Of a DNA stretch of 39,823 nt, positions 23,266 to 31,509 are shown in pieces. This DNA comes from Bacillus sp. V59.32b (GTDB lineage Bacteria; Bacillota; Bacilli; Bacillales; DSM-1321): the NCBI RefSeq assembly GCF_003429085.1, contig NZ_QVTC01000046.1, positions 1 to 39,823 on the forward strand, given 5' to 3'. Below the pieces are notes generated by a model. It had not been told where the DNA came from and did no database searches. It worked only from the letters and a program-made list of their open reading frames with translations. The stretch's first letter is position 1. The number at the start of each line of letters is the position of its first letter. A program made the translations under genes and the position numbers.

Positions 23266-24247
23266 TTTTTTCTTTACTGGCTGATGGGGCAAATGTCTTT
23301 CCTGTCCTTGAAGAGACATAACTATGAAGAACCATGCCGACGATGACAAGTCCCATTCCTATCCAGGATATATTTGAAGGCCATGCACCCGAGAGCAAAA
23401 TCATCTCTCCAGCAACAGCGAATAACACTTCCAATGATTGGGTAGCCTCGACGGCACCCAGTTTCTGCATGTTTCCTGTTACAAGATCGGTTGCGGCAAA
23501 AAAGAGGACGGTGGCAAAAACGCCAGAAAAAAGAGCAACGGCCGCGGACTGCCAAACTTGCGCTCCACTGGGGATTCCTTCAGTAACTAAACCGTAGCAA
23601 GCTAAAATCACCCACAAGGGCAAGCTTGCAATCGTCATTCCTAAAACACGCTGCCAGGCATCGAGCCGGCCGGAACATATCTCCATCATTTTGCGGTTTC
23701 CGAGCGGGTACGCAAAAGAGGCGATGATAATCGGGATCACGCATAAAAGGGTGTCCTTGATCGATAATTCAGCGGCATGCTCGATTTGCATGAGAGCAAC
23801 CCCTAAAAGGATGATAAGTGACATCATCAGTCCTCTAAATGGGATTCTCCCTCTCAGCCGCATTGGTCCGTTAGCAGTACGAATCGTCTCATAAAATAAA
23901 GGCACTAAAAGAGAACCGGAAATGATCGTGATTTGCCAAGTTGCCGCTATCAACCACCCGGGTCCGTAAGCCGCGGCAAAACAAATCGGCGCGTAAAACA
24001 AGCCGAAACCGACAAAACTCCATAACAGCCAGGACAATGGCTGTTTCTTCATTTCCTTGAATAGCGGAACCAGATTTTTTCGGAACATGACAATAATAAG
24101 CAACATCGGTACCATAAAGAAATATCGCAAGGAAGCGCTCCAAATCCAACTACCTCCGGATAGCTCCATCATTCGGTTTATAATAAACGTAAAAGCAAAA
24201 AAGAAAGCTGAGCAAATACCCAATGCAATCGGACGCAATTTGTCCAC
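23255..24247 (-). CDS. DMT-superfamily transporter (multidrug-efflux EmrE-like, PF13536 type)
   Basis: A 330-residue membrane protein with about ten hydrophobic segments, the duplicated DMT/EamA architecture. The start LGICSAFFFAFTFIINRMME and the stretch FGLFYAPICFAAAYGPGWL fit the PF13536 efflux group. It could export a hydrophobic metabolite or drug; no substrate can be read from sequence. The start is GTG at 24247 with only a weak site (AAGAATGGG). It is convergent with the LuxR gene, with an 11-bp 3' overlap, and has its own sigma-A-like promoter. Confidence 0.82.
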   Translation of the reverse strand: MDKLRPIALGICSAFFFAFTFIINRMMELSGGSWIWSASLRYFFMVPMLLIIVMFRKNLVPLFKEMKKQPLSWLLWSFVGFGLFYAPICFAAAYGPGWLIAATWQITIISGSLLVPLFYETIRTANGPMRLRGRIPFRGLMMSLIILLGVALMQIEHAAELSIKDTLLCVIPIIIASFAYPLGNRKMMEICSGRLDAWQRVLGMTIASLPLWVILACYGLVTEGIPSGAQVWQSAAVALFSGVFATVLFFAATDLVTGNMQKLGAVEATQSLEVLFAVAGEMILLSGAWPSNISWIGMGLVIVGMVLHSYVSSRTGKTFAPSASKEKIIG

Positions 24248-24324
24248 CCCATTCTTAAGACGAAATTCATACGTTTAATTTTACCCTGTCATCAAATAAT
24301 AGCAATAATATGTTTTAAAATTCT

Positions 24325-24353
24325 GAAATAATGAGTTTGATGGGATGTGTCAA
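24325..24353 (-). promoter_or_regulatory. Sigma-A promoter of the DMT transporter
   Basis: Perfect TTGACA (24348-24353), 17-nt spacer, TATTTC (24325-24330) on the minus strand, giving a leader of about 70 nt. Confidence 0.6.
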
Positions 24354-24360
24354 AATAAAG

Positions 24361-24380
24361 AAAACTCGCCGAATGGCGAG
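24361..24380 (-). terminator. Intrinsic terminator of the second acyl-CoA operon
   Basis: CTCGCC / GGCGAG stem with loop GAAT, followed by TTTTCTTTATTTT on the minus strand. The stem is the same as in the terminator at 1215-1238. Confidence 0.82.
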
Positions 24381-24549
24381 CCTATTAAGACGAGGAGAGA
24401 CGTAGTTGCATTTGTGCAGGTTGGAAAGTTTATGTTATTTAATCTGCCAAAATAAGCCGATAATTACTTATGTCTTTCATTGGCATAGGGTGATCACTAT
24501 AAAACAGAGATTTTTGGCTGCGGTGATTATTAGGAAAGCATGTCATATA

Positions 24550-25011
24550 TTATGCCGGCTGTTTTTTCCTTATATGAAGCGTTTTTTCTGCGGTTGCATG
24601 TATGTTGCCCTCTTGGTCTACCAAATGAACCGTATAGATTCGATCAATCTTCGGCTGTTCCTCAAGCTCGCGTTTAATAGTGTATATTTCATCTTCAGTC
24701 AAGCTGAATGTGGCAAACAAGGTCGTTCTGCCCGGCTTTTTAAAACGGATGGAGGCTGCCTTGTCCCAAACGATATAACCTGTCCCGAGCATTTTTAAAA
24801 GCATGAGCATATAAACCGGGTCGATCGCTCCGTACATGCTGCCGCCATAGATGGTCCTGACATAGTTTTTCGTGCGCCAGCTCAACGGCAGCTTTAGGCG
24901 AATTTCCGAGAAATCACTGGCAATATAGGTGATCCGGCCGCCTGTACCTCGAAATGCCGGGAAATGATTAAAGCCTAATTTGAATATTTTGGTGTATAGT
25001 GATTCTGACAT
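24550..25011 (-). CDS. DUF4442 hotdog-fold protein (putative thioesterase)
   Basis: A 153-residue protein matching the DUF4442 pattern: LPLSWRTKNYVRTIYGGSMYGAIDPVYMLMLL, then GTGYIVWDKAASIRFKKPGR. The fold is hotdog, related to PaaI/YiiD-type thioesterases. It probably hydrolyses an acyl-CoA or acyl-carrier thioester, but activity is not established for the family as far as I know. ATG start; it follows the enoyl-CoA hydratase by 70 nt and is the last gene of the operon, just before the terminator at 24361-24380. Confidence 0.84.
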   Translation of the reverse strand: MSESLYTKIFKLGFNHFPAFRGTGGRITYIASDFSEIRLKLPLSWRTKNYVRTIYGGSMYGAIDPVYMLMLLKMLGTGYIVWDKAASIRFKKPGRTTLFATFSLTEDEIYTIKRELEEQPKIDRIYTVHLVDQEGNIHATAEKTLHIRKKQPA

Positions 25012-25081
25012 ATCCTTCTATCAACTCCGGAAGCTAGCTGCGGTTTATTTTTATCATAATCTTGATGCGAAAATGCTGCAA

Positions 25082-25861
25082 CTACCTTCCTTTAAATTCA
25101 GGCTTCCGTTTCGCAAAGAATGCGGAAACTCCTTCGATCGCATCTTCAGAACGTGACACCTTGAGCATATGTTCAAGCTCGATGGATAACCCGTCCTGGA
25201 GGGGTTGTTCCGAGCCTTTCACGACTGCTTCGAGAATGCCTTTTACTGCAAGTGGTGGTCCGTCTGCCAGCTCTGTTGCCCAATTTAGTGTTTGATCCCG
25301 AAGTACGTTCTGTGGAACCACTTTATTAACAAGACCATACTCCAGCGCTTTTTCTGCAGATACTCTGTCCCCACTTAAAGCTAGTTCAAGGGCACGGCGT
25401 CTGCCAATTAACCGCGGTAGCCTTTGAGTCCCACCATATCCGGGAATGATACCGAGACGAACCTCAGGCAGACCAAATTCGGCTGCATCGGAAGCAATCG
25501 TAAGATGACAGGCCATTTGCAGTTCATTCCCCCCACCCAATGCCTTGCCATTCACGCTCGCGATGATTGGCTTTGGAAAGGATTCGATCCTATTGAAGAT
25601 TTCATGAATGCCTTGAACGGTTTGCTTTGCTTTTTCACGATCGGAAAAATCACCGAATTCACTTACATCTGCTCCAGCAGAGAACATTTTATCCCCTGCC
25701 CCTGTTAAGATGACCGCACCGATTGAATCATTAGCTTCTAGTTCAGTTAAAATCACATCAAGCTCTTTTATTGTATCTCTGCTTAATGTATTCATTGGCG
25801 GACGGTTAATTGTAATCACAGCTACTTTTCCTTTGGTTTCCAGTAAACATTGCTTTTCCAT
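25082..25861 (-). CDS. Enoyl-CoA hydratase/isomerase (crotonase family)
   Basis: About 259 residues. Oxyanion-hole motifs FSAGADVSEFG and GKALGGGNELQMACHL, then PEVRLGIIPGYGGTQRLPRL, carry both catalytic Glu residues of S-specific enoyl-CoA hydratases. ATG at 25861 is chosen because AGAGAGGG precedes it and the crotonase domain starts there; an upstream extension overlaps the thiolase gene. It begins 2 nt after the thiolase stop. The window thus has both an S-type hydratase here and an R-type MaoC pair at 12188-13035. Confidence 0.91.
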   Translation of the reverse strand: MEKQCLLETKGKVAVITINRPPMNTLSRDTIKELDVILTELEANDSIGAVILTGAGDKMFSAGADVSEFGDFSDREKAKQTVQGIHEIFNRIESFPKPIIASVNGKALGGGNELQMACHLTIASDAAEFGLPEVRLGIIPGYGGTQRLPRLIGRRRALELALSGDRVSAEKALEYGLVNKVVPQNVLRDQTLNWATELADGPPLAVKGILEAVVKGSEQPLQDGLSIELEHMLKVSRSEDAIEGVSAFFAKRKPEFKGR

Positions 25862-25863
25862 CG

Positions 25864-27015
25864 CTAGCCCTCTCTTTCTATAATCACGGCAATTGCCATT
25901 CCAAAACCGATACACATTGTCGCCAATCCGTAGCGCCCCCCTGTGCGTTCAAGTTCGTTCAACATGGTTGCGATGATGCGGCCTCCGCTCGCGCCAAGCG
26001 GGTGTCCGAGCGCGATTGCTCCCCCATTAGGATTTACTTTTTTCATATCTGGCCGAATTTCTTTTTCCCATGCCAATACAACAGAAGCGAATGCTTCGTT
26101 CACTTCAAATATATCGATATCCTCCATAGCAAGCTTGGCTTTTTTAAGGACTTTTTCTGTCGCCGGTATGATTCCCGTCAGCATGATTTCCGGTTCAACG
26201 CCTGCCAAAGCTGTCGCAACCACCCTGGCACGGGGTTTCAAATTAAGGGATTTTGCTTTTGTTCTGGATGTAACCAACATGGCAGATGCCCCATCGCTAA
26301 TTTGGCTTGAATTACCAGCCGTTATGCTTCCTTCCGGGTTAAAAGAGGGATTCAGACCGGCTAGAGATTCAAGGTTTGTTGACGGCCTCGGCGTCTCATC
26401 CGCACTCATCGTAAATACTTCGTCTTCTTTGTTCACTGCTTCAATCGGGATGATTTCTTGTTCAAACCTGCCTTCTTTCTGAGCGTGCACCGCTCTTTCA
26501 TGACTTGTAAGTGCAAAGTGGTCTAGGTCTTGCCTAGTAAGCTCCCATCTTTCTGCAATGAGTTCCGCCGAAAAGCCTTGGGGAATGATATTGTATTGTT
26601 CTAGCAACTGATTACTGAAATCTCCGCCGTCACTGCCCATCGGGACCCGATTCATACTTTCTACTCCCGCTGCGACAACGCAATCAGCCATACCAGCCAT
26701 GATTGCATGTGCCCCCTGGGCCATGGTTTCAAGACTCGAGCCGCACATTCGATTGCTGGTTACCCCACAAACTTCAGGTGGGAAACCGGCAATTAATGAC
26801 GCCATTCTGCCAATATTGTATCCCTGTTCGCCTATCTGGGTCACACAGCCCATTTTTATATCTTCTATTTCATAAGGGTCAAGCTGATTTCGCTTAATCA
26901 GTTTTTTTAGCAAATTTGCCGCCATTTCATCTGGTCTTATCCCAGACAGTGAGCCTTTTTTTCTTCCGATTGGCGTTCTGACTGCATCTATGATAACTGC
27001 GTCACGATCGTTCAT
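25864..27015 (-). CDS. Acetyl-CoA acyltransferase (FadA-like thiolase)
   Basis: Thiolase of about 383 residues. Nucleophile Cys91 in SNRMCGSSLETM, NEAFASV, and [15 protein letters not shown] are present. The C-terminal active-site loop reads TMCIGFGMAIA: the catalytic Cys stays, but the usual QG of CIGxGQG is MA. ATG at 27015 with AGAGGG 8 nt upstream; the frame extends further but without a site. It starts 16 nt after the SDR stop, in the order SDR-thiolase-hydratase. It cleaves the 3-ketoacyl-CoA made by the SDR. Confidence 0.91.
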   Translation of the reverse strand: MNDRDAVIIDAVRTPIGRKKGSLSGIRPDEMAANLLKKLIKRNQLDPYEIEDIKMGCVTQIGEQGYNIGRMASLIAGFPPEVCGVTSNRMCGSSLETMAQGAHAIMAGMADCVVAAGVESMNRVPMGSDGGDFSNQLLEQYNIIPQGFSAELIAERWELTRQDLDHFALTSHERAVHAQKEGRFEQEIIPIEAVNKEDEVFTMSADETPRPSTNLESLAGLNPSFNPEGSITAGNSSQISDGASAMLVTSRTKAKSLNLKPRARVVATALAGVEPEIMLTGIIPATEKVLKKAKLAMEDIDIFEVNEAFASVVLAWEKEIRPDMKKVNPNGGAIALGHPLGASGGRIIATMLNELERTGGRYGLATMCIGFGMAIAVIIEREG

Positions 27016-27031
27016 CGTTTTCACCCTCTTT

Positions 27032-27865
27032 CTAGAATGTAAATAAATCAATTCCTCCCGCTACAGGCAGCCCGACACCGGTAATATAACCGGCTTGTTC
27101 GGAAGATAGAAAAGCAATGGCGCCCGCGATGTCTTCCGGCTCTCCCGGCCTTTTAAAAGCTGTTCTTTTGATCATCCGCTCCCGCATCGACGGGTTCGTC
27201 ATTTGAAATGCTTCTGTATTGATGATGCCGGGAATGATTGCGTTGACGGTTATATTGTATTTTGCTCCTTCCAAAGCGAGTGACTTCGTTAGACCTAGAA
27301 TCCCTGCCTTCGTAGTGGAATAACTGGCCTGGCCATACCCACCAAGTGTCCCTGCTACGGACGCCATATTGATAATACGCCCCCATTTTTGCTCCTTCAT
27401 ATATGGCCAAACCGTTTTACAGCAATTGTATGCACCGGTAAGATTCACACGCAAATCACGCTCCCAATATTCATTGCTCTGATATTCAAGCTTGGCCGTA
27501 TGATCGAGTGTCCCTGCATTATTAATCAGGATATCGATGCTTCCGAACTCATCCTTTACCTGCTGCATAACGGATTCAACTTCACTTTGGTTCGTCACAT
27601 CCATTTTGAAAGCCGCAGATCTGCGCCCTAAGTTTATAATTTCATTGGTCGTCGATTTGGTATAAATCTTTTTCGACTGTGTCATGACCTGGGCTACGGG
27701 TCCAAGGCTTTCTGATGTTGCCTCGAGGTGCTCATCGTCTTCAATCAGGATATCGGTAACGATTACATCTGCTCCTGCCTTGGCGAGCATCAATGCATCT
27801 GCCCTGCCTAACCCCCTTGACGCTCCTGTTACAATCGCCGTTTTACCTTCAAGCGGTAAATTCAT
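27032..27865 (-). CDS. SDR-family dehydrogenase with an insertion after strand 2
   Basis: A 277-residue SDR. TGASRGLG (13-20), Asp38 for NAD(H), NNAG (115-118), Ser169, Tyr182 and Lys186 are intact. Between Asp38 and the next DV motif (89-90) it has about 26 more residues than the SDR at 13054. An insertion at this place is also known in SDRs that hold their nicotinamide tightly (mycofactocin-linked type). It otherwise resembles the dehydrogenase domain of peroxisomal MFE-2 (HSD17B4). ATG start; the 5' end overlaps the ligase gene by 17 nt. Likely role: 3-hydroxyacyl-CoA or alcohol oxidation. Confidence 0.87.
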   Translation of the reverse strand: MNLPLEGKTAIVTGASRGLGRADALMLAKAGADVIVTDILIEDDEHLEATSESLGPVAQVMTQSKKIYTKSTTNEIINLGRRSAAFKMDVTNQSEVESVMQQVKDEFGSIDILINNAGTLDHTAKLEYQSNEYWERDLRVNLTGAYNCCKTVWPYMKEQKWGRIINMASVAGTLGGYGQASYSTTKAGILGLTKSLALEGAKYNITVNAIIPGIINTEAFQMTNPSMRERMIKRTAFKRPGEPEDIAGAIAFLSSEQAGYITGVGLPVAGGIDLFTF

Positions 27866-29747
27866 TTTCCCTTTCCCTCCTCGGTTTGCTTAATGAAAGA
27901 CTGACGGCCGTTTCATCCGCAGCCATCTGCATATCATTCAATTTCTGATCCGAATATGCCCTCTCAATGGTTTCCTGATACTTTCTTTCAATTTCAGGAA
28001 GCCGGACTTTTAAAGAGGGTGTCAATTCGCCGGATTCCACTGTCCATTCCTCACAGGAAATTAAAAGCTTTTTCGGTTGCTCGTAGCTAGGGAAACCCTT
28101 TGTGAAACGTTCTGTTTCAGACTTGAGCAGGCTTTGGACCGCTTCATTTCTTATCAACCGTTCTTTGTCTCCCTTGATTCCATTCTTTTTCGACCAGGTT
28201 ACAATGTTCTCAAAATCCAGAGTAATTAAAACGCTTACAAATTTTCTATTTTGGCCGATCAATACACTATTTTGCACGTAGATGCTCTGATTGATCGCAT
28301 TTTCGACCGGCTGGGGCGCGACATTTTTTCCGGATGTGAGGACGATAATCCGCTTTTTACGGTCAATGATTTTTAAAAAACCGTCCGGGTCCAATTGACC
28401 GATGTCACCTGTTAAGAACCAACCATCTTTAAATTGCTTGGAGGTTGCCTCTTCATTTTTATAATAGCCCTTCATGACGCTGGGCCCCTTGACCATCACT
28501 TCCCCATCATCACTGATTCTAATGTCCAGGTTAGGAAGCGGCTTCCCTACAGTACCCACCTTTGTTCTAGCCATTGGATTTACACAGACAACTGGAGATG
28601 TTTCAGTAAGTCCATAGCCTTCCAAAACTGGGAGATCGATAGCCCAAAAAAATTCGGCAATCTTCGGATTAAGCGCGCCCCCGCCAGAAATCAAGCCTCT
28701 TAGCCTACCTCCCATCTGGCTTTTAATTTTGTTATAGACAAGCTTATTGGCCAACTTCCACTGCCGTCTGAAATCCTTGGGAAGTTCACTGTTGCGGAAT
28801 ATTTGATCAAAGGTGTTTTCAAGGTAGTAATGATACCTCTTGATTCCGACAGACACGGCCCAATCAAAGATTTTCCTTCGAAGCGGAGTGCCGGCGTCTA
28901 TCGTTTTCTGCGCGCGGGAGTAGACCCGTTCAAACAATAAAGGGACGCTGACAAGGACAGTTGGCCTGACTTCCAACAAATTTTCCGGAACGGTGTCGAT
29001 ATTCTCGGCATATGCGATCGTTGCCCCGATGGACAGCGGCATAAATTGACCGGCCATTCTTTCAAATACATGTGATAACGGAAGATGGGATAAAAAAATA
29101 TCTGTCGGCCTAGCCTCAATCATCCAAAATTGGACTCCTTCCAGATTCGAAAGAATATTTCCATGGCTGAGCATGGCTCCTTTAGGTAACCCTGTAGTGC
29201 CTGAAGTATGAATGATCGTGGCTAGATCGTCCCGTTCGATGCTCTTCCATATTTCCTCCCAGTTTTCCAGTGGTTTTTCTTCACCATTGCGGCATAAATG
29301 ATGGAAAGGAATGATGTGATCGCTTTCAAGAAAGTTTTCATCCGGGTAGAAAATAGCTATTTTCTGTGATATTTGGTTTGTTTGAAGAACCTTTTGCAGC
29401 AGCTTTTCATTCTCGACAAAAACAAACGTGCAATCGGAATTTTGCAGGATATATGATATTTGGTCCGGAGGCAAAGTGGAATGGATTGGGACACTGACGG
29501 CTTTTAAGCTCATGATTGCCAGATCGCATATGGGCCAATTTGGGTTGTTTTCGGATATAATCGCTACTTTGTTATTCTCTGAAATACCTAGACTGGCCAA
29601 CCCGGCAGCTGTGTTTCTTACTTTTTCCCAAAAAGCCTGATAGGATATGCTGCTGTACGAACCATTCACTTTTGATAGCAGAGCGTCTTTTTCAGGATAA
29701 AGGCAGACTGTGCGGTTTACAGCATCAATTAAGTTACGGGCTTTCAT
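27849..29747 (-). CDS. AMP-forming long-chain acyl-CoA synthetase (FadD15-like)
   Basis: Acyl-CoA ligase of 632 residues. The P-loop motif IIHTSGTTGLPKGAMLSHGN (about 178-197), EGYGLTETSPV and the hinge motif GWFLTGDIGQLDPDGFLKIIDR are visible. The long form with the LPLSHVFERM stretch fits the FadD15/ACSBG-like group, often used for long, branched or terpenoid acids. It makes the CoA thioester that feeds the dehydrogenases. ATG start with AGGAGGTG. It is the only CoA ligase in the window. It lies 73 nt after the SCP2 gene. Confidence 0.91.
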   Translation of the reverse strand: MKARNLIDAVNRTVCLYPEKDALLSKVNGSYSSISYQAFWEKVRNTAAGLASLGISENNKVAIISENNPNWPICDLAIMSLKAVSVPIHSTLPPDQISYILQNSDCTFVFVENEKLLQKVLQTNQISQKIAIFYPDENFLESDHIIPFHHLCRNGEEKPLENWEEIWKSIERDDLATIIHTSGTTGLPKGAMLSHGNILSNLEGVQFWMIEARPTDIFLSHLPLSHVFERMAGQFMPLSIGATIAYAENIDTVPENLLEVRPTVLVSVPLLFERVYSRAQKTIDAGTPLRRKIFDWAVSVGIKRYHYYLENTFDQIFRNSELPKDFRRQWKLANKLVYNKIKSQMGGRLRGLISGGGALNPKIAEFFWAIDLPVLEGYGLTETSPVVCVNPMARTKVGTVGKPLPNLDIRISDDGEVMVKGPSVMKGYYKNEEATSKQFKDGWFLTGDIGQLDPDGFLKIIDRKKRIIVLTSGKNVAPQPVENAINQSIYVQNSVLIGQNRKFVSVLITLDFENIVTWSKKNGIKGDKERLIRNEAVQSLLKSETERFTKGFPSYEQPKKLLISCEEWTVESGELTPSLKVRLPEIERKYQETIERAYSDQKLNDMQMAADETAVSLSLSKPRRERENEFTA

Positions 29748-29820
29748 TAGACACCTCCTATAGATTGATAGTTAGCCTATTATAGCGGTCCGGAAAAATC
29801 CCGGACCGCTTAACTGCATA

Positions 29821-30186
29821 CTAGAGATATTGTTTCACATTATATTGGCGAAGAATTCCCTCTAATTTAATCGCTTTCCCAATATCTCCTTTGAGCTTCA
29901 GTTTCCCCGACATGAAAGCTGCTGTACCGTTAAGCTTACCTAGCAGAAACAGCCTGAAGTCTTCCATTGACATTTTTAAAATACAATTTGCCTGCTCCTG
30001 TTCACCTTCCGTCACTTTGGCTGTGCCGTCCGCCAGATGCAACTGGTATGTGCCTCCTTCTTCACCTGCAATGTCATATTGATAGATTGTATTCAGACCT
30101 TCAATCGGCTTTGGATTTTCGTTCAGCGCCTCTTCAATTTTTTCCATGGCTTCTTTTAAAGAATAATCTTCAATTGTATTTGCCAT
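29821..30186 (-). CDS. SCP2 sterol-binding-domain protein
   Basis: About 121 residues that form one SCP2 domain (IYQYDIAGEEGGTYQLHL, ILKMSMEDFRLFLLGKLNG, FMSGKLKLKGDIGKAIKLEG). SCP2 domains hold lipids and acyl-CoAs in a hydrophobic tunnel and in eukaryotes are fused to thiolase (SCPx) or to MFE-2. The real start is the ATG at 30186, with AGGAGGTTATG before it. There are 102 nt between it and the dehydrogenase upstream and 73 nt to the ligase, so it stays within the operon. Likely role: carrier of a bulky acyl-CoA. Confidence 0.9.
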   Translation of the reverse strand: MANTIEDYSLKEAMEKIEEALNENPKPIEGLNTIYQYDIAGEEGGTYQLHLADGTAKVTEGEQEQANCILKMSMEDFRLFLLGKLNGTAAFMSGKLKLKGDIGKAIKLEGILRQYNVKQYL

Positions 30187-30288
30187 ATAACATAACCTCC
30201 TGATTTCGTAATATTCGGTCACTTCATTAAGAATTTAATAGGAATGGTGCAAGTCCGGTCACAATCACCTCCTTAAAAGCTATGAATC

Positions 30289-31509
30289 TTAGACTCTTAC
30301 ACCATGGGGTTCGTATAAATGTCTGGCAACGATTAACTGTTGGATTTGGTTAGTGCCTTCGAAAATATCAAATATTTTTGCATCGCGGTACATTTTCTCG
30401 ACAATAGTGTTTTCCAAGCCTGCGGGTCCCAGCAATTCAAGGCATTTCGAGGTAGTTTCAAGGGCTATTTTTCCCGAATAGGCCTTGCACATCGCGGCTT
30501 CCTTCGCATTTGGCAGTCCCATATCAGCCTTCCATGCCGCCTCCCATGTCAATAATCTGGCAGCTGTTATCTGTTGATTTAACTTCGCCAGAGTTGCTGC
30601 GGCAATTTGATAGGAATGTCCATGCCTTGGGTATTCTTGCTTTATAACTTCTAAGGTATATTCATAGGCGCCTCGGGCAATCCCGGTAGCCATTGATGCG
30701 ACGATCGGACGTGTGCTGTCAAAGGTCTGCATCGCTACGCGGAAACCTGATGGGCGTCCCGCACTATTATTCTCGTAATATTCTTCACCGCCAAGCAGGT
30801 TTTCATCAGGAACAAAACAATCTTCGAGAACGAGTTCTGCAGTCTCGGAAGCTCTTATTCCCATCTTGTCAGCCAATCGAGAACAGCTGAACCCCGGTGT
30901 ACTCTTTTCTACAACAAATGCCCGATGTCCGGCTCTTCCTATGCTTTTGTCTACTGTCGCAAAAACAACGACCCAAGAAGCGCGTTTTCCGTTCGTGATA
31001 AAGATTTTCTGGCCGTTAAGTATATAGCCGCCTTTTGTTTTGACAGCGGTTGTCTGCAGGCCGGAAACGTCTGAGCCTGCGTCCGGTTCCGTCAATGCAT
31101 AGGCTCCCCAACGAGGCTCTTCCTCCCTCGAAAAAATCGATAGAAACCGCTTTTTTTGTTCGGGTGTTCCACTGTGCTGTACAGGTGGACCGCCAAGACC
31201 GGGTCCTGGCAAAGTCAACGCCACAGCCGGGTCACCCCAGCCCATTTCTTCAGAGGCAATCACACCTAGTCGATTTCCCTGGCGCTCGCTCTTTGATGAC
31301 TTTTTCGTGGAGCTTTTGTTTTCCTCAGAATCCCCGAAGGAAGATGTGCTGAGTGTTATGCCCATACTGTTGACTTTAGCTAGCCAATCATCCGGCACCT
31401 TTTTCAATTTATCAGCAACCATGGATATTGGCCGGATTTCATTTTCTGCAAACCAATGGACAATTTCTTTAACTTGGCTCTGATGAGGAGACAGCTCGTA
31501 AGATATCAT
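30289..31509 (-). CDS. Acyl-CoA dehydrogenase, canonical partner of an overlapping pair
   Basis: About 406 residues. ALTEPDAGSDVSGLQTTA, and the C-terminal IFEGTNQIQQL with catalytic Glu about 384, are intact. An extra segment near residues 60-85 (EENKSSTKKSSKSERQGNR) is lysine/serine rich and unusual for the family. The start is the ATG at 31509 with AAGGGGG before it, which lies inside the end of the upstream dehydrogenase gene (41-nt overlap), implying translational coupling. It probably forms a heteromer with that degenerate partner, as in actinobacterial steroid FadE pairs. Confidence 0.9.
   Translation of the reverse strand: MISYELSPHQSQVKEIVHWFAENEIRPISMVADKLKKVPDDWLAKVNSMGITLSTSSFGDSEENKSSTKKSSKSERQGNRLGVIASEEMGWGDPAVALTLPGPGLGGPPVQHSGTPEQKKRFLSIFSREEEPRWGAYALTEPDAGSDVSGLQTTAVKTKGGYILNGQKIFITNGKRASWVVVFATVDKSIGRAGHRAFVVEKSTPGFSCSRLADKMGIRASETAELVLEDCFVPDENLLGGEEYYENNSAGRPSGFRVAMQTFDSTRPIVASMATGIARGAYEYTLEVIKQEYPRHGHSYQIAAATLAKLNQQITAARLLTWEAAWKADMGLPNAKEAAMCKAYSGKIALETTSKCLELLGPAGLENTIVEKMYRDAKIFDIFEGTNQIQQLIVARHLYEPHGVRV

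Larger units (their letters stand above)
24248..24549. other. Intergenic stretch (302 bp): transporter promoter and operon terminator
   Basis: Between the DUF4442 stop and the transporter start. It holds the terminator at 24361-24380 and the promoter at 24325-24353. The 168 bp between the DUF4442 stop and the terminator show no gene that I can support. Confidence 0.6.

Noticed and set aside
24406..24798. Plus-strand ORF of 130 codons
   Set aside because: It lies mostly antisense to the DUF4442 gene, crosses only intergenic sequence otherwise, and has no good start site or recognisable domain.
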